Shown here: positions 55,658 through 64,000 of the stretch, one piece after another
Layout: the number at the start of each line of letters is the position of its first letter
Position numbering within the stretch: position 1 is the first letter of the stretch
Assembly (NCBI GenBank): GCA_964036045.1
Contig: OZ038382.1
Span: 76,731,918 to 76,795,917, forward strand
Reading direction: 5' to 3'
DNA: 64,000 bases
Source: Eutreptiella sp. 'Long Island Sound 2002'
Lineage: Eukaryota > Euglenozoa > Euglenophyceae > Eutreptiales > Eutreptiaceae
Made by a program: the position numbers and the translations under genes
The notes under the pieces: generated by a model
What the model saw: only the letters and a program-made list of their open reading frames with translations
Told to the model about the DNA's origin: nothing
Databases searched by the model: none

Positions 55658-58423
55658 CAGCCGTGCCCCGCCGTCCCAGGCGAGGAGCGCTGGAGAAGGA
55701 CAAGTGCCGCCCCACACCCCCCCAACTGGGCAGGGCTCCCCGGCAGAAGGCGCACCGCCCAACCTCCCCACCGTAGGGCGCGGCGGGGCCCTGCAGCCCG
55801 CTAACCCCTAACTGCTTACCCGAGCTGCCACCCCCGGCACCCGCCTGCCCCCCCCTCCCCCCAGCCGGCGAACCGACACAACGCGGTGAGGCCGCGGCAC
55901 GACAGCCTGGCGCCCGGAGGATGGGGGTGGGGCAGGAGACAAATGCACCCCCCCTGTCAGCGGCTGGCCCCCCGGGACTGAGACCACCAGGCCGCCGCAG
56001 AGCGAAGCCAGGGGACCGGGGAGGGGCCCCGGGAACCCCCCCCCCTCTTCCTCCTGTCCCCCCCCGTCCGCGGACAGCCGGAGGCACACCAGGGGGCGGC
56101 AGCCCTGCACCCCCCCCTGAGAGGGCCGCGGCACCCAGGGGGGGAGGCCACGACCGCGAGGAGCTCTGCTGCGCGCCGAGTGCCGCCAGTCGGCCGCCCG
56201 CTCACTGCCGCAGCGCCCGCAGCAGGCCGGCAGCCCTGCGCCGGCGCTCAAGGGCGCCCCGTAGACCGCGGCGGGACGGCGGCGCCCAGGAAAGCAGAAT
56301 GAAGGGGGCGGCGGGGGAACAGACCGCGGCCGAGCCCCCGGGAGGGGGCGAGGCACCTGCCCCCCCCCCCCCCGCCAGGCTGACCCACCGACGGCTGGCC
56401 AGGCCGCGCCTGGGGCCCCGGGCGGCCCAACGGCCCCGGCTGAACAAGTGTACCCGAAGGGAATGCGCCGGCGACGGAGGAAGGCTGATCTGGGGAACGC
56501 AGGCCGCCGCCCCGGAGAAGGGAGGTGGGGAACCACGGCGCGACCCCCCCTCCCCTCTCCCCCCACCCTCTCCCCGGCCGGTGGGCCACGGGGGCACCGG
56601 CCCTCCACCCCCCCTGGGCAGAGGGGACGTCCCTTCTCCCCCCAAAGGAACCGCGACGCCCGGGGGGGGGGACACAGCTGATCCTGCACGCCACGCGCCC
56701 CCACGCCCCCGGCCGCCTGCTCCCACGGGGGCCACGACAGGCGAGCGGACCCGCGCCGGCGCACGGGTCACACCCGGGGACAACAAGGGTGCACAAACCG
56801 GAGCGGTATGGGGGCCACGCCCTCCATACCCAGAGCGACGCAAATGGCACCCGCTCTGTTGCCTGCCCAGGGAAGGCAGCGGAACGGACCGAGGTAAGGC
56901 GATCCCCCGCCCCGCTAGGCCCCCCTGCCACACCTCTGGGGAGGGCGGCACATAGCCCCCCCCCCCCCCCCCCCTGCCAGACTGACCCGCCGACAGCAGG
57001 CCGCGCCCGGCGCCCGGGGCTACCACACAACCCCGGCCGAACAAGCATACGTGGGGGCAATGAGCCGGCGAAAAAAGGGGGTCCGGGCCGGGGGCCACGG
57101 GCTGGCCCCCTAGGAAAGGGAGAAGGGGAACCACAGCGCGACCCCCCCTTCCCCTCTCCCCCCACCCCCAGTATCCGGCCTGCGGGCCACAGGAGCGCCG
57201 GCCTCCCACCCCCCCCAAGCCAGGGGGGGCGTCCCCCCCTCCCCCAGGAGGACCGCAGCGCCGAGGGGGAAGGCCGTAGCAGGGCCCGAACGCCACGCGC
57301 CTCCACGCCCGGACGACGTGCTCCGACGGGGACCGCAACAGGCGCACAAACCCGAGCCGGCGCACAACGAAGCCACACGGTCCATGCCCGGGGGCGACAC
57401 CCGAACAAGAACCGGAGCAGTATGCAGGCAACGCCCTCCATGGCTGGAGCGATGCCGATGACACACGCTTTGTTTCCTGCCCAAGGAGGGCAGAGGGACG
57501 GACCGAGGCAAGGCAGACAGGCCGCCCCCCCCCCTCCCCCCCCGCCCCGGCCGCGCAGGCCCGCCCTAAGGGAGGCACACAACCCAGCGTTGGGCAGGGG
57601 GGGAATGGGACCGGGCCGCCCCCCCCCCAAAAAAAACAAGCCAAACGGAGCACGGGACAGAGGCAGGAGACACGGAGGGGCACGGACCGCGTGGAACGGC
57701 CCTACCGGCGCCCAGCACCGGGACCGCGCGAGTTGCGCGCGCCGAGCCGACCCAGCGGGGGGGACGCGGGCGCCGTGGGAGCGCGAGCACACACACACAC
57801 ACAAAGAACACGCGGGGAATACCAGAAGGGCAACCGGACCAAGCCCGCGGAACGCACAGACCACATGGAATGACGTACCAGCCAGCGAGGATAAGGGACA
57901 TCCGGACATGACGACCCGCCACACACAGCGCGGAGACCGCGGGGCGGGGGGGGGAAGCGGGGAAGACACAAAGCCCGGCAACGGCACCAACCCCCCCGAA
58001 CCGGCCGCGAGCGCCGCGCACACACGACCAGGGCTCTGCACCCGCCAAGGCAGTAGTGGCACACCGCGCCACGCACCAACCCAACAGCTAGGCAGCCTCC
58101 GCGCCAGCCCCCGGGGGTCCCACTGGCGACAAGCCAGCAGCGCGGGCCCGGCGGCGCCGACACCCCGGGCGACCACACATTAGGGGGGCGACGCAGTGGG
58201 TAAGCGCCTGCAGCCACGGCTGCTAAGTGAGGCACTGACCGGGGAGTGGCGAAATGGGGAAGCCGGGGAGGGACGGGGCTCCAAGCCGTGTGAACCCGGG
58301 GGACTCCCCCACCAGGCAGAAGGTGTGTCATGAAGGGCCCCCCACTAGGACCCGCTGGGGAGGATATCACCTGGCCCAACCAGGTGGCCCCCCGGAGCCA
58401 AAAGGCGTTCAGTACCCGCAAAA
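55658..58423 (+). other. 3' UTR of element G
   Basis: G+C-rich with many C and G homopolymers. Long open frames on both strands contain no conserved domain. The last ~530 bp (57,890-58,423) match copy A closely, including the A-box-like GACGCAGTGGGTAAGCGC at 58,190-58,207. Confidence 0.6.
56350..57570 (+). repeat. ~600-bp tandem duplication in the 3' UTR of element G
   Basis: Landmarks recur at a spacing of about 600-613 bp: CCAGGCTGACCCACCGACGG/CCAGACTGACCCGCCGACAG at 56,372 and 56,976, and CTGCCCAGGGAAGGCAGCGG/CTGCCCAAGGAGGGCAGAGG at 56,868 and 57,478. Copy A has only one counterpart of the second landmark per 2.8-kb unit. Confidence 0.75.
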
Positions 58424-58449
58424 TCAAACCTCAAACCTCAAACCTCAAA
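58424..58449 (+). repeat. (TCAAACC)x3 + TCAAA 3' tail of element G
   Basis: Same heptamer as in copy A. The flank continues ATTTTGCACTTGCGATGCAT, which is gene P sequence, so element G ends inside a gene P copy. Confidence 0.88.
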
Positions 58450-59484
58450 ATTTTGCACTTGCGATGCATACCCCAGCACAAGGACGAGGACGCCCCGGGT
58501 TTTGCCTCTATTGGTCGGCAGAACAGGCGCCGGTTGCGCAGAATAGGACTGCTGCGGCCGCACGAGGAAACCATGAAGGAAAGGTCTGCGGGAAAGATGC
58601 TTGAGACATGGCGATGGATGGAGAACCGGGGGGTTTGCGTCTGGATCGACAATTGTCACATTAAGCATTATGGAACGCATCCAACGATCCAGGATCGGTC
58701 GCATGATTGCACAGCCCTTTGTGTCGTTGAGATTCCGTGCAGGTTGCCGTATTTCAGAGGACACCAAACCATAGATGTCCTCATCGGTAGCATCGGCAGT
58801 GTGGCTGCAGCGCTTGTCAGAACAAATCGGAGCGTTCATGGGATTGTGACAGACCTGGGCCTGCCTGCCGACAGACCTGCAGCAATACCCAGCATCAGGG
58901 CGCCGCTTAACATTGTGCGAGATCCACTACCAAATCCTGGTTCGAAGCCGCTGCTGCTGAGTACGCATCAGGTATCCTCGTACAAGGGCCTGGTTGAGGT
59001 GTTGGACTACATTGCATCGCTGTCAAGCCACACGCACCCCATTCAGCCCATCTTCGCTGATGAGAAGATACACAAAGGATGCCTCACGTTGCTGTACTCG
59101 GACAGAACGCAGTGGTGGAACTGGCACGAAAAACTGAAAAGGACTCCGGTCTTGTACGGCTGCTGGCATCCCTACAAATTCCTTGTGACCAACTTATGGC
59201 GCCGCTTCCATTCGCTGTTTGTGTACTTCGGCTTTGGCCGCTTAGGAGTGGGAAAAACAGTAGGGTCGTACCCGTAGCTCAGAGTCATGGAAAAGAATAT
59301 TGCCGGCATCCTCAAGTGTGCGCCACATTTCCTGCGGCAGTTGCGCAGGAAAGCGAACAGGTTACAGGCTGTTACCGATCATGGTGGGACGGCGATCGAT
59401 CGACTGAAGAGTGAAGTATGTAAAGCAATGTTGAACCTTCTGCAGAACTGGTGTCGGCTTATCCTCTACTGTGGATGTCTGTGA
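58450..59484 (+). pseudogene. Uncharacterised repeat-borne gene 'P', right copy (longer)
   Basis: The plus frame reads FASIGRQNRRRLRRIGLLRP, ETWRWMENRGVCVWIDNCHI, LPYFRGHQTIDVLIGSIGSV, LLSTHQVSSYKGLVEVLDYI, LLYSDRTQWWNWHEKL and VLYGCWHPYKFLVTNLWRRF. A TAG at 59,275 interrupts, and the same frame continues MEKNIAGILKCAPHFLRQLR to 59,484. The 5' end is missing because element G's tail abuts it. The left copy (25.76-26.53 kb) overlaps its first ~620 bp. The motifs W-I-D-N, Y-S-D-R and G-C-W-H-P-Y are shared or distinctive, but I cannot name the family. A transposase-like function is possible. Confidence 0.5.
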
Positions 59485-61540
59485 GACAATGCAACTTTTC
59501 TCGATGGCACCCTGGAACTGCCATCGACGCCCAAAATGTTTTGGGACTCGTGTTCGTGCTTTTGATTGAGCTCGGGGAGGGTGCAGCTGAGCCTGTTGTG
59601 TATGTGAGGACCATTGAAGCGGTACCGTGGGGCCTCGCGGAGCGTGAGCCCTTCGACCCTTGAGACTCACAGGACACTGCGCTGAACTTGTTTCTTTGAT
59701 CTCTGCCTTGCACTGATTTTCCCTTTCTTACACCACTGTTTTGTCTGCCATTTTGCTATCACAGCTTGTCTTGGCCTTGCTTTGCTTGACGTGAGAAAAA
59801 CAAGATGCTGATCCCTTGGTATTTCTGCATACTTTGCCGCCGCACTCTTGGTCCTGCTGTGCTTTCACGTGAGAAAAGCTGAAAACCTTACGAGCTTTTT
59901 GACCCACAGGTTGATTTTGATAATAAAATATCCTGCTGCTCGTTGCATGCAAACACACAAAACTCTTTGATCGTCCAAGCCTTGCTGGCACCCAATGGCA
60001 AACGCAGCGCACCAAATCCACAGGAGGTCTAACCTGTATCGAGGGTTTCTTTCAGTGAATTCATCATAGGCTGAGACCTTCCTTGCTGTACCACGTACAG
60101 TTTTCAGCTTCCACGATGCTGAGCGCCATAGGCCAGTAGCCCCAGGCCCTCAACGAGGGCGCTCTTGCCACGATGCTAAGCTCTTGCCACGGTGTATTTC
60201 ACGACCTTTAGCCCTCAATGAGGGCGTTGCTAGCGTGCAAGATGCCCTGGCATGCTGCCCCAGGACAAGGGATGCGGCGTTCGAGCCAGTGTCGGCATAC
60301 AAATAATTCTGAGAACCTTGGACGGTCCTCCCATATGACACAAACCCGAACGTCAACGACAAACAGATTCCGTAACAAACAGAGTTAACATACACGACGC
60401 AAATCGCATATATTATGCTACAGAATTTAACTATATAAAAAATAGATGCCAAAAAAAAACACGTAACGGCAGCTATCGGCCGCCTTCAGTCACTGTCCTG
60501 ATGCAAAATTGCGTCGTTTGCGTGGACTTCGCGCTATGCGCCAGAAGCCTTCGCGACGCTAAGCTCTGCTACAAAAGTGCAAACGCAGGGATCGTTACGG
60601 ATTCTGCTTCACGCCCCTCCTAAGAGCTTAGCCAGGTTGTCGGCTGCGAAGACAGGCTTCTCCAGCATTACTTGGCGACTCTCGCTGAGACCTCGAGGGT
60701 TGAACGAAGGCCTGCATCGACGTTGTCCCCTCCGACGCATCATGGCCTCCGTGCAGCACAAATGCTGGCCTTGCACACCTTTCTTCACCACGCGCTGTAA
60801 CTGTGGACCATGGTCGGGAGCACCCATACTGTGTACACGCTGGCACGGAAAGTGTACCCCTCGAAGGATTCGGGAATCTTCGGTTTTGTTGTCCACTCCA
60901 CACGCGGCTGCTTGCGGCACATGATCAGACATGTCGCCAACCCGTGGGACGCCGTTCCCGTATTGACCCTTGCATGACGGGCTGGTTTGATGTTGGCCGG
61001 CTTGCGTGTGGTCTGTTTAAGTTTGCGTCGTGGTTGCCGGTGCATGGGTGTGTTAGCCGCCTTATGGTCAGCTTGTTCATGTTTGGGTCTTCTCTGCTGC
61101 TGCCGGCGCTGTCGCGTCCTAGGCTGTCCTGTGGACGACGTGTGCGCAGTGGGCTCCTTGGTGCGAAGGTCCGCGTGCGCGCAGCCCGTTATGGTGAGAC
61201 GTTGTGGTCCTGGGGTTGGGGGTTCGAAGTAGGTCGTTGTGGTCGGTTGGTCGGTTGTTTAATGGTAGATTTTTGGCGTTGCGGTGCGTTCGTGGGCATG
61301 GTTGCCGGCGGGCGTGGCGCATCATGGTGTTGCCAACCCATGGGGCGCCGTTCCTGTGTCGACCCTTGCATGCCTGGCGGGTTTGGTGTTGGCCCGCTTG
61401 CTTGCGGTCTTTTCACTGTTGGGTCGTGTTTTCTGCAGTTAGTTTTGTCGGTACCGGGTTGTATCAGCCGCCTTATGGTCGGCTTGTGCGTCGTGGGGTC
61501 AATTGCACTGCAGCCCGCGCCGGTGTAGCCGGATGTCCGC
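59485..61540. other. No recognised gene
   Basis: Short unconvincing frames on both strands. 59,451-59,663 could be a shifted continuation of gene P but has no motif. Around 60,140-60,290 there are paired GCCCTCAA(C/T)GAGGGCG blocks (60,149 and 60,214). A direct repeat lies at 60,930-61,500. Confidence 0.5.
60930..61500 (+). repeat. Direct repeat of ~170 bp, two diverged copies ~392 bp apart
   Basis: GCCAACCCGTGGGACGCCGT at about 60,934 matches GCCAACCCATGGGGCGCCGT at about 61,333. The similarity continues through GACCCTTGCATG and GCCGCCTTATGGTC(A/G)GCTTG. The 241-codon frame spanning both copies has internal peptide repeats only because of this and is not a supported gene. Confidence 0.7.
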
Positions 61541-61648
61541 TCCTGGAGTTTTGTGCCCTCCATTGGGAGTATTGCCCCGCCCTGGCTCTGGGTCAGGACG
61601 TTTACTAAAACGCTGTTTATACAGCGATCGCTGTCCGCATTAGAGCGT

Positions 61649-61722
61649 TCCATTGTACCCTGGTGGGCAAGCATGTGTGCTCTCGGGAGGGAGTCCCGGG
61701 TTCCAACTCCACTACCCCCACA
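61649..61722 (+). ncRNA. tRNA-like Pol III promoter segment in inverted-repeat arm 1 (SINE-like)
   Basis: An A-box-like TACCCTGGTGGGCAAGC (61,656-61,672) is followed 42 bp later by a B-box-like GGTTCCAACTCC (61,698-61,709). The spacing is that of a tRNA gene. The cloverleaf arms do not pair properly, so it is a tRNA-derived repeat and not a tRNA gene. Confidence 0.45.
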
Positions 61723-63324
61723 TTTTTTGAAAACGTTTTCGTCCGCACGCTGGCGACTTTTGACGAATCCCCCATCGAAGGGACACCATTCACGGTACAT
61801 TACACTGTTTTTCAAGGGTACCTACAGTGTGATAGGCTTCCATGAGCTGATGGGAGTGTCATGGGCTAGTTGAATGCATTCTCTGAGGTACCTTTGGGGA
61901 ACTTTGAGCCTTGTTCCATGTTCCTACTAGCTTGATCAATTAGTAGTCCAGGGGGGAGTAACAAAACGTCACTACCATGTCTTTCTTGGGGGAGTTGATC
62001 CAGGCCAAGCCCCCCCCCTTACAGCGTTTGGCTGATGTTGAGACTAACGTAATCATTTTTATCACTCTTGCCAAGCTTAAAATATACTTTCCAAAGTAAC
62101 TAGGGTTATAACCCTAGCCCCCCATGAAGTTCATCCCTACAACTCTAGTGCGCAGAGGTATCTTCATCCATGGAGGTAATACCGAAATACAGTAGGTACT
62201 TCCTGCCTAAGGCCTTGTAGGTTAAGCCTAGGGGTCCCCCACCTCAGGACCTCTATACTCAATGTTTCTACCACTTTCTACCACTGATTCTTAATTCAGT
62301 TGCTCTGCCATGTTGGCCAAGCCATACCCTGTGTCTGGCCCAACTCCTCTGCCCCAAATCTCTAACCAACTCCATTTAGAAAGATGTCCTCCAATTATGC
62401 CCTATAGATTTCATTGAAAATCCTGCAAGGTTTTCCTCGGAGAAAAACAGGTTCACAACACGTAGTAGAGCAAGAGAACAATAGGATCGTGTCAATGATT
62501 AGTTTGTGAAATCCAGAGTATCACAGAAGGGCTGCAGATAGACAAAGCAGGTATAAACACAAAGATGCAATCACAAATGGATAATACAAAAGATTTTATA
62601 TGAAGCCTGGACTGACTCTAGCCTCCAAGATAGCATCAGGCACTTCATGTGCACTCTCTTGGGTGAGGTGGTGCTGGTTAGAAATGTGGGGCATAGGTGT
62701 CAGGCCAACACAGAAAATGAATTGGCCAAGAACTGAATTCAGAAACAGTTAAAACGTAGAACCACAATAAGTGGTAGAAACAATTGAGTATAGGGGTCTT
62801 GGGGTGGGAGACCACTAGGCTTAACCTCCAAGGCCTAAAGCATGAAATGCCTAGTTTATTTCGGTATATCCTCCATGAAGGAAGGTACCTCCACTCAGTT
62901 GAGTGGTAGGGGTGAACATCATGGGGGGCTAGGGTTATAACCCTAGTTACTTTGAGAAAGTGTGCTTTAGGCTTCAAAAGAGAGATAAAAATACTTAAGT
63001 TAGTCTTAGCATCAACAAAAAGGTTTTAAGGGGGGCTTGGCCTGGATCAGGCCCCCCAAGAAAGACATGGCAGTGACATTTTCTTACTCCCCCCTGGAGT
63101 ACTAGTTAGCTAAGCGAGTAGGACCAAGGAAAAAGGCTCAAATATTCCCACAATTACCTCAGAAAATGCATTAAACGTACCAGAAACATCCTCATTAGCT
63201 CATAGAAGCCTATCACACTGTAGGTACCCTCGAAACACAGTGTAATGTACCGTCAAGGATGTCCCTCCGATGGGGCATTCCTCAAACGTCGCCAGCGTGC
63301 AACGAAAGCTTTTGGTAACAATTT

Positions 63325-63395
63325 GGGGGTAGTGGGGTTTGAACCCAGGACTCCCTCCGTAGAGCACATATGCTTGCCCACTAGGGTACAGTCGA
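63325..63395 (-). ncRNA. tRNA-like Pol III promoter segment in inverted-repeat arm 2 (SINE-like)
   Basis: On the minus strand TACCCTAGTGGGCAAGC (63,372-63,388) precedes GGTTCAAACCCC (about 63,334-63,345), a near-consensus B box at tRNA spacing. It is the counterpart of the arm 1 segment and supports a tRNA-derived SINE head in this repeat family. Confidence 0.5.
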
Positions 63396-63507
63396 ACGCG
63401 CTAATGCGGACGGCCATCGGTGCATAAACAGCGTTTTAGTAAACGTCCTGACCAAGGGCAGGGGCGGAGCAATACTCCGAATGGAGGACACAAATCTCCA
63501 GGAGCTG

Positions 63508-64000
63508 AGAAACATAGAAAATGTAACCAACAGGGGCTGATTCCTGCGGTTTAGCAAAAGATGTAGCGATTTAACAAGTCAAATCGCTAAAAATTGACGA
63601 AATCACGCGAGAAATCGTCATTTTTACACCAAAACTCAAAGTCGCAGACAAGTGCAACGGAAGCGGACTTCAAAAACAAGGTTGTCCAAGCGTAAACGGT
63701 TTTTGAATAAAAAGGTATGAGCCGTAGTTTTCAAGATTCTAAAGGAAATTTTTGCACAGTTGCATCAAAATGTTTATAAACGTTAGGGAAAAGTATTCAA
63801 ACTCAACCCACACCACAGAGCAGGTGGACAACCCACCTCTCAGGTATGCCAGTGTCATCTCACACGCATGCATTGCGTTCGTGTTGTTTGCTTCGTTAAA
63901 ACGTTAGAGTTGTCAAAGCTGTGTTTGTTTGGGGTTCCGGTGCTCCTCTCCCTTGCTCTGCACAGGTCAAAACAGGAATGAAAGGTATGCGAATCGAATG
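63508..64000. other. No recognised gene
   Basis: A+T-rich sequence without motif, repeat landmark or credible open frame. Confidence 0.5.

Larger units (their letters stand above)
26526..58449 (+). mobile_element. Element G: long copy of the giant non-LTR retrotransposon, interrupted by two insertions
   Basis: From left to right: 5' repeats, monomer array, ORF1, ORF2 (APE, RT, RNase H, zinc fingers), ORF3, ORF4, 3' UTR, (TCAAACC)n. The order is continuous once the A+T-rich insert (36.8-38.0 kb) and the hAT (44,463-52,157) are removed, giving roughly 20-23 kb, which is very large for a LINE. The 3' end is well defined. The 5' end is set where gene P similarity stops and G+C-rich repeats start, but no target-site duplication was found, so the left boundary is uncertain. 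Multiple stops, frameshifts and a mutated RT motif show the copy is inactive. Confidence 0.6.
61541..63507. repeat. Large inverted repeat: arms ~0.8 kb, spacer ~0.35 kb
   Basis: Arm 1 (61,541-about 62,345) is the diverged reverse complement of arm 2 (about 62,690-63,507). Matching landmarks include CTCCTGGAG at the outer ends, GTCAGGACGTTTACTAAAAC, GGGTACCTACAGTGTGATAG, GACCCCTATACTCAAT-like text and CTAGGGTTATAACCCTAG, itself a perfect palindrome (62,100-62,117 and 62,929-62,946). Either two copies of one repeat family landed tail-to-tail or this is a foldback-type element. No transposase is present. Confidence 0.8.

Noticed and set aside
26520-58470. Gene P copies as a giant (620-bp) target-site duplication of element G
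   Set aside because: The two copies are ~10-12% diverged and offset, and LINE target duplications are normally far shorter. Separate repeat copies are more likely.
60803-61528. 241-codon plus-strand frame with internal repeats
   Set aside because: The peptide repeats derive from a DNA direct repeat. There is no motif or supporting context.
61649-61722. A functional tRNA gene
   Set aside because: A and B boxes are well spaced, but acceptor, D and anticodon stems do not pair, and the copy lies in a dispersed repeat.
63245-63427. 60-codon frame containing VVGFEPRTPS
   Set aside because: GFEPRT-like peptides are what a reverse-read tRNA B box (GGTTCAAA) encodes. It is a tRNA-derived repeat.

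Overview
This is eukaryotic nuclear DNA made almost entirely of nested, mostly degraded transposable elements. I found no convincing host gene. The evidence for a eukaryote is a spliced hAT transposase gene with two phase-0 GT-AG introns, two Ty3/gypsy-type LTR retrotransposon remnants, a non-LTR (LINE-like) retrotransposon with apurinic endonuclease (APE), reverse transcriptase (RT) and RNase H domains, and tRNA-derived repeats. Base composition switches sharply between extremely G+C-rich blocks (15-25, 28-36, 38-44 and 52-58 kb) and A+T-rich blocks (4-15, 36.8-38.0, 44.5-45.2, 48-52 and 59-64 kb). The block edges match element boundaries. A microbial alga or other protist is my best guess for the host, but the sequence does not settle it.

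Layout: 0-3.7 kb holds a gag-type polyprotein on the minus strand that runs off the left edge. 7.2-10.5 kb is a plus-strand Ty3/gypsy-like element: a zinc-knuckle gag, a retropepsin, an unusual Dam-like adenine-methyltransferase-like domain, and a broken RT. 11.3-15.0 kb is a tandem triplication of a segment carrying an RT/RNase H fragment. 15.1-25.2 kb is a 5'-truncated retrotransposed copy (copy A) of a giant G+C-rich non-LTR element, bounded by a 17-bp target-site duplication and ending in a (TCAAACC)n tail. 26.5-58.4 kb is a much longer copy of the same family (element G).

Reading element G from left to right: 5' tandem monomer arrays; ORF1 with a Ulp1/C48-like cysteine peptidase domain and a C-terminal C2H2 finger; ORF2 with APE endonuclease, RT, RNase H and zinc-finger regions; ORF3, of unknown function but conserved between copies; ORF4, an SR-, RGG- and His-rich, basic, gag-like protein; a long 3' UTR; and the heptamer tail. 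G is interrupted by an A+T-rich insertion (about 36.8-38.0 kb) and by a 7.7-kb hAT transposon (44,463-52,157). The hAT has matching terminal inverted repeats, an exact 8-bp target duplication, a spliced transposase gene and an internal 65-bp minisatellite. G carries many premature stops and frameshifts and has YIND in place of the RT YxDD motif, so this copy is dead.

Two diverged copies of an uncharacterised repeat-borne gene ('gene P') lie just left of G (25.2-26.5 kb) and just right of its tail (58.45-59.5 kb). The right end contains a ~2-kb inverted repeat (61.5-63.5 kb) whose arms carry tRNA-like Pol III promoter boxes. The main novelty candidate is the architecture of the giant non-LTR family, especially two extra ORFs downstream of RT and a C48-like peptidase in ORF1. 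The second is the methyltransferase-like domain between protease and RT in the Ty3-like element.
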